DNA from: an uncultured Candidatus Poseidoniales archaeon
GTDB lineage: Archaea > Thermoplasmatota > Poseidoniia > Poseidoniales > Thalassarchaeaceae
Direction of reading: 5' to 3'
Assembly: GCA_902573115.1 (NCBI GenBank)
Contig: CACGIM010000004.1
Span: 1-52,659, forward strand
Length of the DNA stretch: 52,659 nt
Shown here: piece after piece, positions 25,568 through 35,003 of the stretch
How the letters are laid out: every line of letters starts with the position of its first letter
Position numbering within the stretch: position 1 is the stretch's first letter
Notes under the pieces: model-generated
Seen by the model: only the letters and a program-made list of their open reading frames with translations
What the model was told of the DNA's origin: nothing
Database searches by the model: none
Position numbers and translations under genes: made by a program

Positions 25568-26770
25568 TCAAGACCTGATCCTAGAGATTCCAGATTCTAT
25601 GTATCCAGAAACTGTCTGCCATGGGACAAGAAATCTCATTCCTGCGACAGCGATGATGAATAGGCCCGCTGAGATAACTTTTCCATAGGTCATCTGAAGT
25701 TCCAGGGACTCTTTGACTTGCCCGGACCACTGAGTCCCCTCAAGTATTCCTACTATTGAGATCATCAGGTCGTCGAATGCGAGAGCGAGAGCAGTGGTTA
25801 TTCCCACTAATGCTATGATGACGCCCATTTGCACTAAATGAGAATTGACAACGTTGTTGAACTGTTTTATGAACTCTGAGTCCCTCTTTGATTCCTCCGG
25901 CAAGGAGGCAGCATACTCCATGTGTCCTATTGCAGCTGTTCCGGATTCTAAGAATAGAAGCATTAGCAAGGCCACCCCCAAAAGAGACCAAGCTAATTCA
26001 GAAACCAGCCCTCCGAACATTGTTCCCTCCCCAATTTGTGTTGGAAGAGCATTCAGGCCTACGTCGACCTCCGAGAGAATGGGCTCGAAAGTAAGGATCG
26101 AGTGGAAAGCAATGACAACGATGTAGTATCCTAGAGCCCATGTTATCGCCCTTTTTGACAGGCCCCAGATCCCCACCAGTCCTGCAAGAACCGGAGCAAA
26201 TACTACTCCTAGAAAAATTAGCTCTGCGACTAGTCCCATGGGAGAAAATAACTCTCCCATGTGGTTAAGAGATTCCTCACTGTTCCACGGGAGGTGAAAG
26301 CCGTTGCTAAATGTAGCCATTATCCATGAACCGATAAAAGGGATTATCGCCCAAGCCGCGAAGAAAATGGCCACTCCTTGCTTGATCTTAGTCTGAAAAT
26401 CATAAGGAGCAGCCCAGTATCTGTCTACAGCCACCACTGCGACTACACACATCAGAAGAGGGGCTAAGAGGGTCATTAATCCGGTCTGGTTAACTCCCAG
26501 AAGGAAGTCTGGGATTAGGAGTCCACCTCTGTTATCAAGCCACATTAGCCCTCTGGTATGCTCATACGAAGGACACCAAACGTTCTCATTGTTGTTATTG
26601 TCTATGATGAATTGATCGCTACAAGGACCGTAGATATCGCTCATCCGTTTTAGAAGTAGGAGTAGGGAGCCAGTAGAGATAATTTGCAGAACTAGAATCT
26701 GCCATTTCCTCCTTAAAGCCGGTATATGCAGGGTTTCCATGGCCTCACCATCCTTCTTTCCGATTTCCAT
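25568..26770 (-). CDS. Multi-spanning membrane protein of the DUF58 operon
   Basis: A 400-residue protein with about eight hydrophobic segments and no recognised family or active-site motif. Its ATG has GGTGATG five bases upstream and begins six bases after the DUF58 gene ends, so the three genes DUF4350-DUF58-this one form one operon. A membrane partner in the same assembly is a reasonable inference. An extracellular loop with two cysteines lies near residues 50-66. Confidence 0.7.
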   Translation of the reverse strand: MEIGKKDGEAMETLHIPALRRKWQILVLQIISTGSLLLLLKRMSDIYGPCSDQFIIDNNNNENVWCPSYEHTRGLMWLDNRGGLLIPDFLLGVNQTGLMTLLAPLLMCVVAVVAVDRYWAAPYDFQTKIKQGVAIFFAAWAIIPFIGSWIMATFSNGFHLPWNSEESLNHMGELFSPMGLVAELIFLGVVFAPVLAGLVGIWGLSKRAITWALGYYIVVIAFHSILTFEPILSEVDVGLNALPTQIGEGTMFGGLVSELAWSLLGVALLMLLFLESGTAAIGHMEYAASLPEESKRDSEFIKQFNNVVNSHLVQMGVIIALVGITTALALAFDDLMISIVGILEGTQWSGQVKESLELQMTYGKVISAGLFIIAVAGMRFLVPWQTVSGYIESGISRIRS

Positions 26771-26776
26771 AATTCA

Positions 26777-28024
26777 TCACCTAGATTGCATGAGGGCCTG
26801 CGAGAGTTCCACATCGGGCATCCAATCAATTACTTTGGCGCCAAATCCTGAAACTGCTGTAAGTCTGTTCTGTCTTTCTAACTTCAGTACCTCATATGCC
26901 ATCCTCGGAATCCTACTAACTAATCTCTCCAGGTCGACACTACTGGGTGATAGGACAATTACCTCGTGGCCGTTTCCTGACAGGTTTCTGATTGCTGGTA
27001 TGGTGGTTCCATCTCCCTCCATGCTGCTGATAATGAAAACTGGTGACCCCCTACTTATTCTAGGAGCTAGTGAGTTAGTCACTGCCTGCAATGGCATTGA
27101 TCCTGATGGAGATACGGATGCTAGACTACTGAGAATTTTATACTGCTGCTTATCACCAGTATCCGGTGGTAGGAATTCCATTCTACTTCCGTATGTTACC
27201 ATGGCCACGGAATCCTTCCTCTTGAGGAAGTGGCTACCTATCGAGGCAGCAGCGGAAGCTCCCATCTCCAAGGGGTTCTTCAAAACAGTCCCAATTCTGC
27301 TGACCTCTCTGGTGTCTAAGATAACGAATACGTCAGTGACTGCATCTCTAGTCTTCTGGTTCACCATCAGATCACCAGTTCTAGCGAATGCCTTCCAGTT
27401 GATTGATCTTAATGAGTCGGTGGAAAGGTACTCCCTAAGTGAATAGAATTCCATACCTGGGCCTGGAGTCCTAAGAGTAGTAGCTCCAGTGTACATTTTT
27501 GGAACATCTGCTCTAAGCATAGCATCCTCAACATCTCTTACCTGAGGGAATACTGTGATGTCGCAAAGATCCTCGATTTTTGACTCGTTTACGAATAGTC
27601 CGAATGCGTTCTTGTACCTCACAGAAATTGGGCCTACGGAATAATGACCGCGCAGAGGGCATCTTAGCATGTAATCAAGCTTGGTAGTCTGCCCGGGACC
27701 GAGGTTCAATCTCATTTGGTTTATTCCTCTTCTAATTTTCATTTCGTGAGGGACATTGTCAAAGATCTCAATCTGCTGAGTTCTCCGGTAAGAATTGTTT
27801 GTAATTGTTATAGAAATCTCGATTAGATCACCTTTGTAGACATTGGAGTGCGGTACGTATCTTGTTATCTCCAATTCAGAATGACCTGAAATCCATGCAC
27901 TGATAGAAATGAATGAAATGAACGTCAGACCAATAATCATCATCTGGAAATTTGAAATCATCATTCCGACAAGAATGAGGCTTATTCCTCCGGCCAACAT
28001 AATTGCTGCCTTTCTAGTCCACAT
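26777..28024 (-). CDS. DUF58-domain protein
   Basis: A 415-residue DUF58 protein: two N-terminal membrane helices (about residues 8-45), a beta-rich domain, then the DUF58 signature (REYLSTDSLRSINWKAFART) followed by a von Willebrand A-like fold beginning with VFVILDTR. DUF58 proteins normally work with MoxR-type AAA ATPases in the assembly of membrane complexes; no moxR is adjacent here. I chose ATG 28024, which has GGAGGTG nine bases upstream and overlaps the end of the DUF4350 gene by 11 bases, rather than the GTG at 28036. Confidence 0.85.
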   Translation of the reverse strand: MWTRKAAIMLAGGISLILVGMMISNFQMMIIGLTFISFISISAWISGHSELEITRYVPHSNVYKGDLIEISITITNNSYRRTQQIEIFDNVPHEMKIRRGINQMRLNLGPGQTTKLDYMLRCPLRGHYSVGPISVRYKNAFGLFVNESKIEDLCDITVFPQVRDVEDAMLRADVPKMYTGATTLRTPGPGMEFYSLREYLSTDSLRSINWKAFARTGDLMVNQKTRDAVTDVFVILDTREVSRIGTVLKNPLEMGASAAASIGSHFLKRKDSVAMVTYGSRMEFLPPDTGDKQQYKILSSLASVSPSGSMPLQAVTNSLAPRISRGSPVFIISSMEGDGTTIPAIRNLSGNGHEVIVLSPSSVDLERLVSRIPRMAYEVLKLERQNRLTAVSGFGAKVIDWMPDVELSQALMQSR

Positions 28025-29684
28025 ACGTAGAAACACCTCCAGAAGATTCTCCCCACTGTTTTATCCTTCTAACTATTCCAACCAGTTCGTCGGGTCTGTA
28101 ATTTCTGTCCTCGAAAATAAATCGAACTAGGACCGGGTCACGGATCATCCCTTGAAGCTCAGCTGCTGGCATAGCATCGAACTCCTCCCTTGACAATGCG
28201 TTGATGTTCCTCACCCTTGTGAGAAGAACTTGTCTTATCTTCTCCGGTCTCTGGTAGTATTTGTATCTCTCAGCATCTCCAAAACCGTAGTAGACCACTC
28301 TGAATACATGCCTCCAGTCTTCAGGATCTTCCTTCCTGATTAACACAGCCTCAAGAAACACAAACAAAATCAGGAACAAAATCAGCATTGCCATCCAGTC
28401 ATTTGTGAAGTATATCAACAGGTAATACAGTAGGTTGTATGTGTCTCCGAAAATTGTTGGTTGCTGGTGTCTGCTTTCATCAAAAATTACTAGCGCGTTT
28501 TCACTAGGTTGAGTACCATTATCATTGAGTATCAGTGCTTCGGCTACCACATCCAAAATCCATTTCCTGTTATCATTCTGAGGTACTAGCCCAAGGTACT
28601 TGGATTCGAATTCTGGATCGTATAGGGAGTTAATTAGTACCGATCCATCTGAAATAAAGTGTACTCTGCCGGAATCATAGCCTCGGCACAATATGGCCTC
28701 GCAATATCTCACATATACAGGAAAGGGTCCTTGCTCGTCTCCAACAATCCCAAAGGCGGCGTAGCTTCCAACAGTGTAATTTCCATCATCGTTGTTATCT
28801 ATCCAAGAATCCTGAGTAGTTTTGGAAACTACATATCTTCGCTCAGCTGGGTTGTAAGAGCTGGTCTTTTCAAATGCAGAAGGGGTATTAGTTAGGATGC
28901 TGTAGTCCTGTGACCAGTCCCACCTTGGTTTATTTGTTGATTGGTCGTTGCCTAAAAAACGATGAGAACAAAGTCCGGTTGACGACGCCGTGAGGAAATT
29001 TGTACCTATTTCAGGATCTGTTGGGTCCTGATCTAGAACGTCCACCACTCCATCCATATCCGCATCCCTGAGGCATGGGTTAACTCCAGTCTGAGCCCCT
29101 TGGGATGAGGTAAAATTGAACGCTGAGGTAGTATTCACCCAAACGAAGTCAGAGCCTAAATCGTTATCGTAGCTGAAGTCGGTGTATAGCCTATGATTAG
29201 TAAATTCCAGTCCAAACTCTCCTGCCAAATTGCTTGAATACCCGAAATCGTCCATCAGAATAACAGTACCACCCCTCTCTACAAATTCCTTAATTGCTGC
29301 TATCTCAGATGAAGTATATCCGTCTCCTTCAGAGAACTGAACTATATCGTCTCCTCCTGTAAAACGAGGAAGCGAAATTGTGTCCCTCTCTACCCCAGAG
29401 ATGATGAATATAGTTTCCTCAGGGTGATCCAGATCACTAAGTAATAACGGACTTGAGACGAGTGCGGTAGTCTCCACCCCCATTCCATTTAGCTCACCTC
29501 GGAAAGACCCTAAATCGTTCCATTCGTCCCCATATGCAGACTGCTGGGTTTGACCGGGAACAACATATGTCATTGCGATAGATGACAGCAAAATTACTAG
29601 CAAACCCCAGAAAGAAATCTGCAGTGCCATCCTTCTGTTTTTGCGAGAATTAGCGAAAGAAGACACTCGGTTCCAATCAATCAT
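28014..29684 (-). CDS. DUF4350-like membrane-anchored protein
   Basis: A 556-residue protein with an N-terminal membrane helix (about residues 20-42), a large extracellular part and a C-terminal helix (about 445-465) followed by a cytoplasmic tail of about 90 residues. The segment ending EFVERGGTVILMDDFG matches DUF4350-type proteins found with DUF58. A D-x-D-x-D-G-x-x-D calcium-type motif (DADMDGVVDVLDQDP) lies near residue 210, with several cysteines. The ATG has GGGAGG upstream. First gene of the operon with DUF58; a palindrome overlaps its probable TATA region. Confidence 0.72.
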   Translation of the reverse strand: MIDWNRVSSFANSRKNRRMALQISFWGLLVILLSSIAMTYVVPGQTQQSAYGDEWNDLGSFRGELNGMGVETTALVSSPLLLSDLDHPEETIFIISGVERDTISLPRFTGGDDIVQFSEGDGYTSSEIAAIKEFVERGGTVILMDDFGYSSNLAGEFGLEFTNHRLYTDFSYDNDLGSDFVWVNTTSAFNFTSSQGAQTGVNPCLRDADMDGVVDVLDQDPTDPEIGTNFLTASSTGLCSHRFLGNDQSTNKPRWDWSQDYSILTNTPSAFEKTSSYNPAERRYVVSKTTQDSWIDNNDDGNYTVGSYAAFGIVGDEQGPFPVYVRYCEAILCRGYDSGRVHFISDGSVLINSLYDPEFESKYLGLVPQNDNRKWILDVVAEALILNDNGTQPSENALVIFDESRHQQPTIFGDTYNLLYYLLIYFTNDWMAMLILFLILFVFLEAVLIRKEDPEDWRHVFRVVYYGFGDAERYKYYQRPEKIRQVLLTRVRNINALSREEFDAMPAAELQGMIRDPVLVRFIFEDRNYRPDELVGIVRRIKQWGESSGGVSTYVD

Positions 29685-29724
29685 TCGGGCATCCTCCCTT
29701 GTCCTATAGGAGAGTGAGCCCGAA

Positions 29725-29739
29725 GGTCATTTTATGACC
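29725..29739 (-). promoter_or_regulatory. GGTCAT palindrome upstream of the DUF4350-DUF58 operon
   Basis: A perfect inverted repeat GGTCAT-AAA-ATGACC on the minus strand. Its A/T centre (CATAAAAT) resembles a TATA box and lies about 45 bases before the operon's first ATG. A further GGTCA half-site precedes it by 11 bases on the same strand. Candidate operator. Confidence 0.42.
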
Positions 29740-29771
29740 GTTATGTGACCCTGAACGAAAACTGCATCTTA

Positions 29772-30014
29772 CTATCTGGAGAGCTCAACCACCGATCCAA
29801 TGGTAGCAACTTCCTCCACAGGAATAGAAAGAAGGCCTTCTGTTGTTGGCCATGGAAGCTCGTTTGGATCGATACCGGATTCTGCTACCACCAAAATTGA
29901 CACGATATTTCCAGTTCCTAAATCTACTGTGAAGTCAGCAAGATGGCCAAGTAAGTCTCCGGCGGCATCCACTACCTTTCTAGTTAGTATCTCCTTTCCG
30001 AATGTAGTCCTCAT
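29772..30014 (-). CDS. PRC-barrel domain protein
   Basis: An 80-residue protein that is one PRC-barrel domain: GKEILTRKVVDAAGDLLGHLADF, then the G-T-G-N-I-V-S-I-L-V strand and IPVEEVATIGSVVEL. PRC barrels serve as protein-protein adaptors; in haloarchaea CdpB proteins with this fold take part in FtsZ-based cell division. I chose ATG 30014, preceded by GAGG at seven bases. The ribosome site lies inside the end of the Cdc48 gene, so the two are co-transcribed and perhaps translationally coupled. Confidence 0.82.
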   Translation of the reverse strand: MRTTFGKEILTRKVVDAAGDLLGHLADFTVDLGTGNIVSILVVAESGIDPNELPWPTTEGLLSIPVEEVATIGSVVELSR

Positions 30015-30022
30015 CAAATTCC

Positions 30023-32248
30023 TCAAATCAATTCAATTCCCGAAAGTCCGGAAGAAGTCCTCCTTACGGATTCTAGTCCACTAGTTAGTGATCCCTCCAT
30101 CTTTGAATAGTACTCCAACATCTCCTCCGTCACAGTTGGCCTTACCATCTCCGCAGCCTTTTCGAAATGTTTCTTTGAGACTGTCTTCTTTCCGTCTCTC
30201 ATTGAAATCAAAGCTGCCTCCCTGCAAACCGCTTCTATGTCTGCACCCGTGTAGTGCTCCATCATTCCTGCAAGCTCTTCAATCTTGAATTTACCAAGCG
30301 GCATCTTTGCAGCATGGATCTTTAGTATCTCGGAGCGAGAATCTTTGTCAGGCGGGGGGATGTGGAGGACTCTTTCGAACCTACCACTCCTCATTAGAGC
30401 TGGATCAATCATTTCAGGCCTATTCGTGGCTGCAACGACGATCACCCCTTCCATACCTTCCACCCCATCAAGACTGCTCAGCAATTGGTTGACAACCCTA
30501 TTCATAACATCGGAGCCCTCTCCGGAATGACTTCTTCTCATCCCGGCGATACTCTCAAACTCATCAAGGAAAACAATGGAAGGGCTAGATTGCTTTGCTT
30601 TCTTGAAGACTTCTCTGACTGCCTTTTCAGACTCTCCGACCCATTTGGAAATCAGCTCAGGCCCCTTTATCGATATGAAATTCGCCTTTGCTTCGTTTGC
30701 AATCGCCTTGGCGATGAGTGTCTTTCCAGTGCCGGGAGCACCAAATAGCATTATACCCCTAGGGGGGCTTATTCCGAAGTGTTCGAACTTTTCTGGCATC
30801 GTAAGCGGCCATTCTATACTCTCCTTCAGCCTCTCTTTAACATCTTGCAACCCGCCAACTTGCTCCCAGGTAACTTCTGGTACCTCTACGTATATTTCTC
30901 TCAATGCACTAGGCTCAATCTCTTTTACGGCCTCTTGGAAATCGGACATCCTTACCTCCATCTTCTCAATAACCTCGGGAGGTATTTCCTCCTCGTCTAG
31001 ATCGATTTCTGGCAAATACCTCCGCAGTGCTTTCATTGCAGCCTCTCGGACTAAAGCCGAGATGTCAGCTCCCACGAATCCGTGTGTGTTGTCAAGAAGC
31101 CAATCCAAGTTGTAATCATCATTGATTGGCATATCTCTTGTGTGTATACCCAGAATCTCTCCCCTGCCTGCCTTGTCGGGGACGCCTATCTCTAGTTCCC
31201 TGTCAAATCTTCCAGGTCTCCTCAGGGCTTGGTCAATTGCATCCCGTCTGTTGGTTGCCCCAATCACAACAACATTGTCTCTACCCCCCATACCATCCAA
31301 CAATGTCAAAAGTTGTGCAACTACACGTCTTTCGACCTCTCCTGTTACATCCTCTCTTTTCGGAGCTATGCTATCCAATTCATCAATGAAAATAATAGCA
31401 GGTGAGTTGGCAGCTGCTTCGTCAAAAATCTCTCTGAGCTGTTTCTCGCTTTCCCCATAGTACTTTGAAATAATTTCTGGGCCATTGATTGAAGTAAAGT
31501 GTGCTTTGGTTTCGGATGCCACGGCCTTGGCGATCAATGTTTTACCAGTACCCGGAGGACCATGCAATAGCACTCCTCTCGGTGGCTCTATTCCGAGTCG
31601 CCTGAAAAGAATTGGATGCTTAAGTGGAAGCTCTATCATCTCCCTGACCTTTTGCAGTTGGCTACCAATCCCCCCTATATCTTCGTAGGAAATCGATTGG
31701 ACCAGATCTTGTTCTTCTTGATCTACCGCATCCTCCTTGATTATAATTTCAGTATCCGGGAGAACTTGGACTATTCCCTTGGGACTAGTTTGGACAATTG
31801 CGAAAGGAAGCGCTTCTGCGAAAAGAGTCATTCCGGGAATAAATATCCTATCTCCAGCGACGACAGGCCTCTTGTTCAGGCCCCTCCTTGCAAATCCCTC
31901 TATTCCGGGGCCGAACCTTACCTTTTGTTGCTTGGCCATTACCGGGCTAAGTACTAGCTTAGTGCAAGGCTCTACTTCGACCTTCCTGATTTGGACCCTG
32001 TCCCCTAGGCTCACTCCTGAGTTTTTCCTAATAATGCCATCAATCCTGATTACCCCGAGATTAGCGTCTTCTGGCCTACACCTCCATACTATCGCTGCAG
32101 TTTTACTCTCGCCCTCTATCTCAACAATGTCACCTGGTTTTAGGTTTAGGTCATTGTCAAAGGGTACCCTTGCTCTTCCATGGCCAACATCACTAGGAAT
32201 GGCTTTTGCCACTCTTAGGGTCAGCGAATCCGCACTTTCTGAAGCCAT
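30023..32248 (-). CDS. Cdc48/VCP-type double AAA ATPase
   Basis: A 741-residue archaeal Cdc48 (VAT-like) unfoldase: N-terminal double-psi barrel and beta-barrel domain (residues 8-175), D1 with Walker A GPPGTGKT (230-237) and Walker B FIDELD (about 287-292), D2 with Walker A GAPGTGKT (503-510) and Walker B FLDEFE. Both second-region-of-homology ATNR motifs are present. It extracts and unfolds proteins, often for the proteasome. The C-terminus ends GLSGIELI and has no HbYX proteasome-docking motif. The PRC-barrel gene overlaps its ribosome site with this gene's end. Confidence 0.95.
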   Translation of the reverse strand: MASESADSLTLRVAKAIPSDVGHGRARVPFDNDLNLKPGDIVEIEGESKTAAIVWRCRPEDANLGVIRIDGIIRKNSGVSLGDRVQIRKVEVEPCTKLVLSPVMAKQQKVRFGPGIEGFARRGLNKRPVVAGDRIFIPGMTLFAEALPFAIVQTSPKGIVQVLPDTEIIIKEDAVDQEEQDLVQSISYEDIGGIGSQLQKVREMIELPLKHPILFRRLGIEPPRGVLLHGPPGTGKTLIAKAVASETKAHFTSINGPEIISKYYGESEKQLREIFDEAAANSPAIIFIDELDSIAPKREDVTGEVERRVVAQLLTLLDGMGGRDNVVVIGATNRRDAIDQALRRPGRFDRELEIGVPDKAGRGEILGIHTRDMPINDDYNLDWLLDNTHGFVGADISALVREAAMKALRRYLPEIDLDEEEIPPEVIEKMEVRMSDFQEAVKEIEPSALREIYVEVPEVTWEQVGGLQDVKERLKESIEWPLTMPEKFEHFGISPPRGIMLFGAPGTGKTLIAKAIANEAKANFISIKGPELISKWVGESEKAVREVFKKAKQSSPSIVFLDEFESIAGMRRSHSGEGSDVMNRVVNQLLSSLDGVEGMEGVIVVAATNRPEMIDPALMRSGRFERVLHIPPPDKDSRSEILKIHAAKMPLGKFKIEELAGMMEHYTGADIEAVCREAALISMRDGKKTVSKKHFEKAAEMVRPTVTEEMLEYYSKMEGSLTSGLESVRRTSSGLSGIELI

Positions 32249-32388
32249 CTTTCACTCCCTGCCATCAGGTCTCGGGCATTGGGGGTAGTTAAACCCAGCA
32301 ATAAAGCAGTCTCCACAGGGTAAAATGGTTATCGGAAAAAGGATGGTCGATGCGCATAATTCATTTCAGAATCTGTATTCGCGCACCC

Positions 32389-34017
32389 ATGACGCACGTA
32401 CTGGAGACCGGTTTTGAAGAGCTGAACAGAGAAAATCCCAATGGGAGCCCCGCAATTAGGGGGTACAACATTGTTGACGGAGAGCTGAAATCTTCGAGCA
32501 GTGGAGCTACATTTGAGAGCAGGAACCCGGCTTGGGTTGACGATTGTCTTGGTGAATTTCCCCTCTCAACAGAGGAAGACGTGCATGCGGCACTCAAATC
32601 TGCTAGGAAGGCCTTTCCAAGTTGGTCGTCCACTCCAGCACCTACCAGAGGGCAAGTCATAGGAAATATGGGTCGCCTACTGATGGATTACAAAGAAGAT
32701 TTAGTGCGGCTACAAGCTCGTGAAATTGGAAAGACGCTGAAGGAATGTGGTGGAGAGATTCAAGAGGCAATAGACACTTGCTTGTTTTTCCAATCTGAGG
32801 GTCGTAGACTTTATGGGCAAACAGTAAATTCTGAGCTCCAAGACAAGGAGCTTTTCACCTACAGGAGAGCATTAGGAGTCTGTGGCATAATCAATGCATG
32901 CAATTTCCCTTCCGCAGTACCATTCTGGAAAATGATTCCAGCAATCATGTGTGGAAACACCTGTGTTTGGAAGTCACCTCAAGATTCGCCTATGCTATCC
33001 TTTGCATTGGCCAGAATAATGCACGAGGCAGGACTTCCAAACGGCGTGATTAACCTAGTTCACGGAAATGGAAGTGGGGCCGGTCAAAGCCTAGTTGACT
33101 CAGCAGACCTTGGAATGGTCAACAAGATATCGTTCACTGGTAGTACTTCTGTTGGAAAGATGATTGGCGAAATATGTGGGAGGAACCTAGTCAGCGCTTC
33201 ACTGGAGTTAGGTGGCAAAAACCCACTTGTAGTGATGCCCTCTGCTGATATCGACAATGCTGTGGAGGGAGCATACTGGGCTGCTTTTGGGACTGCTGGA
33301 CAACGCTGCACAAGCCTAGGCAACCTCATTTTGCATCAAGATATTTATGACGAATTTATGGAGAAATTTATGGAAATGGTGGAGAATACCAGAATTGGAG
33401 ATTCTATGAGGCATGAAGATGTACTCTATGGCTCAATGCTATCAGAAAAGTACGCCATTGATTTCCTGAAAGGAGTCGAAATATGTGATTCTGATGGAGC
33501 TAAGAAAATGTTCGGCGAAGGGGCGATTACCGATGACAATAGACCAACAAACTTCCTCGGTGAGGCCTCAGATGGGTCATACATGTGGCCCCATGTCTAT
33601 GTTGACGTAACTGAGGAGATGAGTTGTTTCCACGAGGAGATCTTTGGACCTCTAGTTACTGTGGTGAAGGCCAAAAGCTTCGACCATGCCCTGCATCTAG
33701 CTAACGCATCTCCGTTCGGGCTTTCAAGTGCATGCTATACAAACGACAGGCTAGAGGCTTATCGCTTCAAGACTGGCATCAAAGCGGGTATGACAGGCAT
33801 CAACAACTCAACAACCGGTGCGGAGGCTCACCTACCCTTTGGAGGAGTTAAAGACAGTGGAAACGGCACCAGAGAATCGGGGATTTGGGTGATTGAAGCA
33901 TATTCATATTGGCATGCAGTAAATGACGAGCTATCTGGGAAGCTACAACTCGCCCAAATGGATGTCGAAGAGATCCACATCGAGGAAGCTGACGCCGACT
34001 ACTCAGCTCTGGCCTAG
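32389..34017 (+). CDS. NAD(P)-dependent aldehyde dehydrogenase
   Basis: A 542-residue aldehyde dehydrogenase family enzyme, oxidising an aldehyde to its acid. Visible: NACNFPSAVPFWKMIPAI (nucleotide-binding and substrate funnel), the FTGSTSVGK Rossmann loop, the catalytic Glu in LELGGKNP and the catalytic Cys in AGQRCTS, and the HEEIFGP motif. Substrate cannot be assigned by eye; the closest overall look is that of the semialdehyde (ALDH7-like) group. I chose ATG 32389; an in-frame ATG at 32350 adds 13 residues unlike the family. It stands divergent from cdc48 and 77 bases before the sdh genes. Confidence 0.88.
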   Translation: MTHVLETGFEELNRENPNGSPAIRGYNIVDGELKSSSSGATFESRNPAWVDDCLGEFPLSTEEDVHAALKSARKAFPSWSSTPAPTRGQVIGNMGRLLMDYKEDLVRLQAREIGKTLKECGGEIQEAIDTCLFFQSEGRRLYGQTVNSELQDKELFTYRRALGVCGIINACNFPSAVPFWKMIPAIMCGNTCVWKSPQDSPMLSFALARIMHEAGLPNGVINLVHGNGSGAGQSLVDSADLGMVNKISFTGSTSVGKMIGEICGRNLVSASLELGGKNPLVVMPSADIDNAVEGAYWAAFGTAGQRCTSLGNLILHQDIYDEFMEKFMEMVENTRIGDSMRHEDVLYGSMLSEKYAIDFLKGVEICDSDGAKKMFGEGAITDDNRPTNFLGEASDGSYMWPHVYVDVTEEMSCFHEEIFGPLVTVVKAKSFDHALHLANASPFGLSSACYTNDRLEAYRFKTGIKAGMTGINNSTTGAEAHLPFGGVKDSGNGTRESGIWVIEAYSYWHAVNDELSGKLQLAQMDVEEIHIEEADADYSALA

Positions 34018-34094
34018 TACCTGATTGTGTAGTTGGACCATGCAATCCCTTATGACACATCTAACATGCCAGATAATAACGGGTGGTGCTTGAG

Positions 34095-35003
34095 ATGAGC
34101 GAGAGCGTTAAGCTACCAATGAAGAAAGGCTTCGGTAGGACCGATCGTACCGATGATTGGTGGAAGGGTCCGACTGCGATGGCGGCTTACTTGGGACTGA
34201 TGATTGTTTATGCTACTTGGAGAGGTTTCATGGAGTCAGACATCCTGTTTTTCAGTGAGTTAGGGGCGTCCTCATGCGAGAACTGGGATTCAGCTAAATC
34301 CTTCAAAGATGTTTCCAGATGCCAAACAATGTCAATCGAACAAGAATCGAAATGGGGGACCAGTCATGTTCTTTCACCACTATACAGTCCACTAATCTTT
34401 CCACAATCATCATGGATTCCCAAAGATTTGTGGTGGCTTAGCCCAGCGATGTTCATACTAGTATTCCCAGCAGGATTTAGAGGAACCTGTTATTATTATC
34501 GAAAGGCGTATTATCGTGCATTTTTCCAGCAGCCGACCGGTTGTGCAGTTTCTAAGCCATGGAACGAGTACAGTGGCGAAAAGGGGATATTTGTAGTGCA
34601 GAATCTGCATAGGATCTTCATGTACATCGCTCTAATATATCTGCCAATTTTGACCTACGACTTATGGCTATCGGTCAACTTTCACGATGCCCCGGATGGG
34701 TCCGCAGACAGCTTTGGTATCTCTGTTGGTTCTCTGATACTTCTACTCAATGTTATACTCCTAACTGGCTACACTCTTGGCTGCCACGCTTTCCGTCATG
34801 TTGTTGGAGGGGGTGCAAACAATTGGTCTGGTACAATATTGAACAAAGCGAAGTATCTGATGTGGAAGATCTCGACGAAACTAAACGAAAGACACAAAGA
34901 TTGGGCTTTAATTAGCCTATTTTGGGTCATGTTTGCCGATTTCTACATTTGGATTTGCCAGGACTTTGGCATCACTGATTATGTTCTGATTGGAGGACTG
35001 TAA
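34095..35003 (+). CDS. sdhC: Succinate dehydrogenase cytochrome b subunit (single, five helices)
   Basis: A 302-residue membrane protein directly upstream of sdhA and sdhB. About five hydrophobic helices carry histidines suited to heme (NLHRIF, GCHAFRHVVGG). One five-helix protein, rather than separate SdhC and SdhD, suggests a type B-like diheme anchor. An extracellular loop of about 60 residues lies between helices one and two. ATG 34095 has GGTGG eight bases upstream; the stop is immediately followed by the sdhA start. It passes electrons from the iron-sulfur subunit to quinone. Confidence 0.75.
   Translation: MSESVKLPMKKGFGRTDRTDDWWKGPTAMAAYLGLMIVYATWRGFMESDILFFSELGASSCENWDSAKSFKDVSRCQTMSIEQESKWGTSHVLSPLYSPLIFPQSSWIPKDLWWLSPAMFILVFPAGFRGTCYYYRKAYYRAFFQQPTGCAVSKPWNEYSGEKGIFVVQNLHRIFMYIALIYLPILTYDLWLSVNFHDAPDGSADSFGISVGSLILLLNVILLTGYTLGCHAFRHVVGGGANNWSGTILNKAKYLMWKISTKLNERHKDWALISLFWVMFADFYIWICQDFGITDYVLIGGL

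Noticed and set aside
26739-27446. Long plus-strand frame antisense to the DUF58 gene
   Set aside because: Ser/Leu-rich reading of a conserved gene on the other strand.
30576-32288. Several long plus-strand frames antisense to cdc48
   Set aside because: Low-complexity Ser/Pro/Leu readings opposite a highly conserved AAA ATPase.
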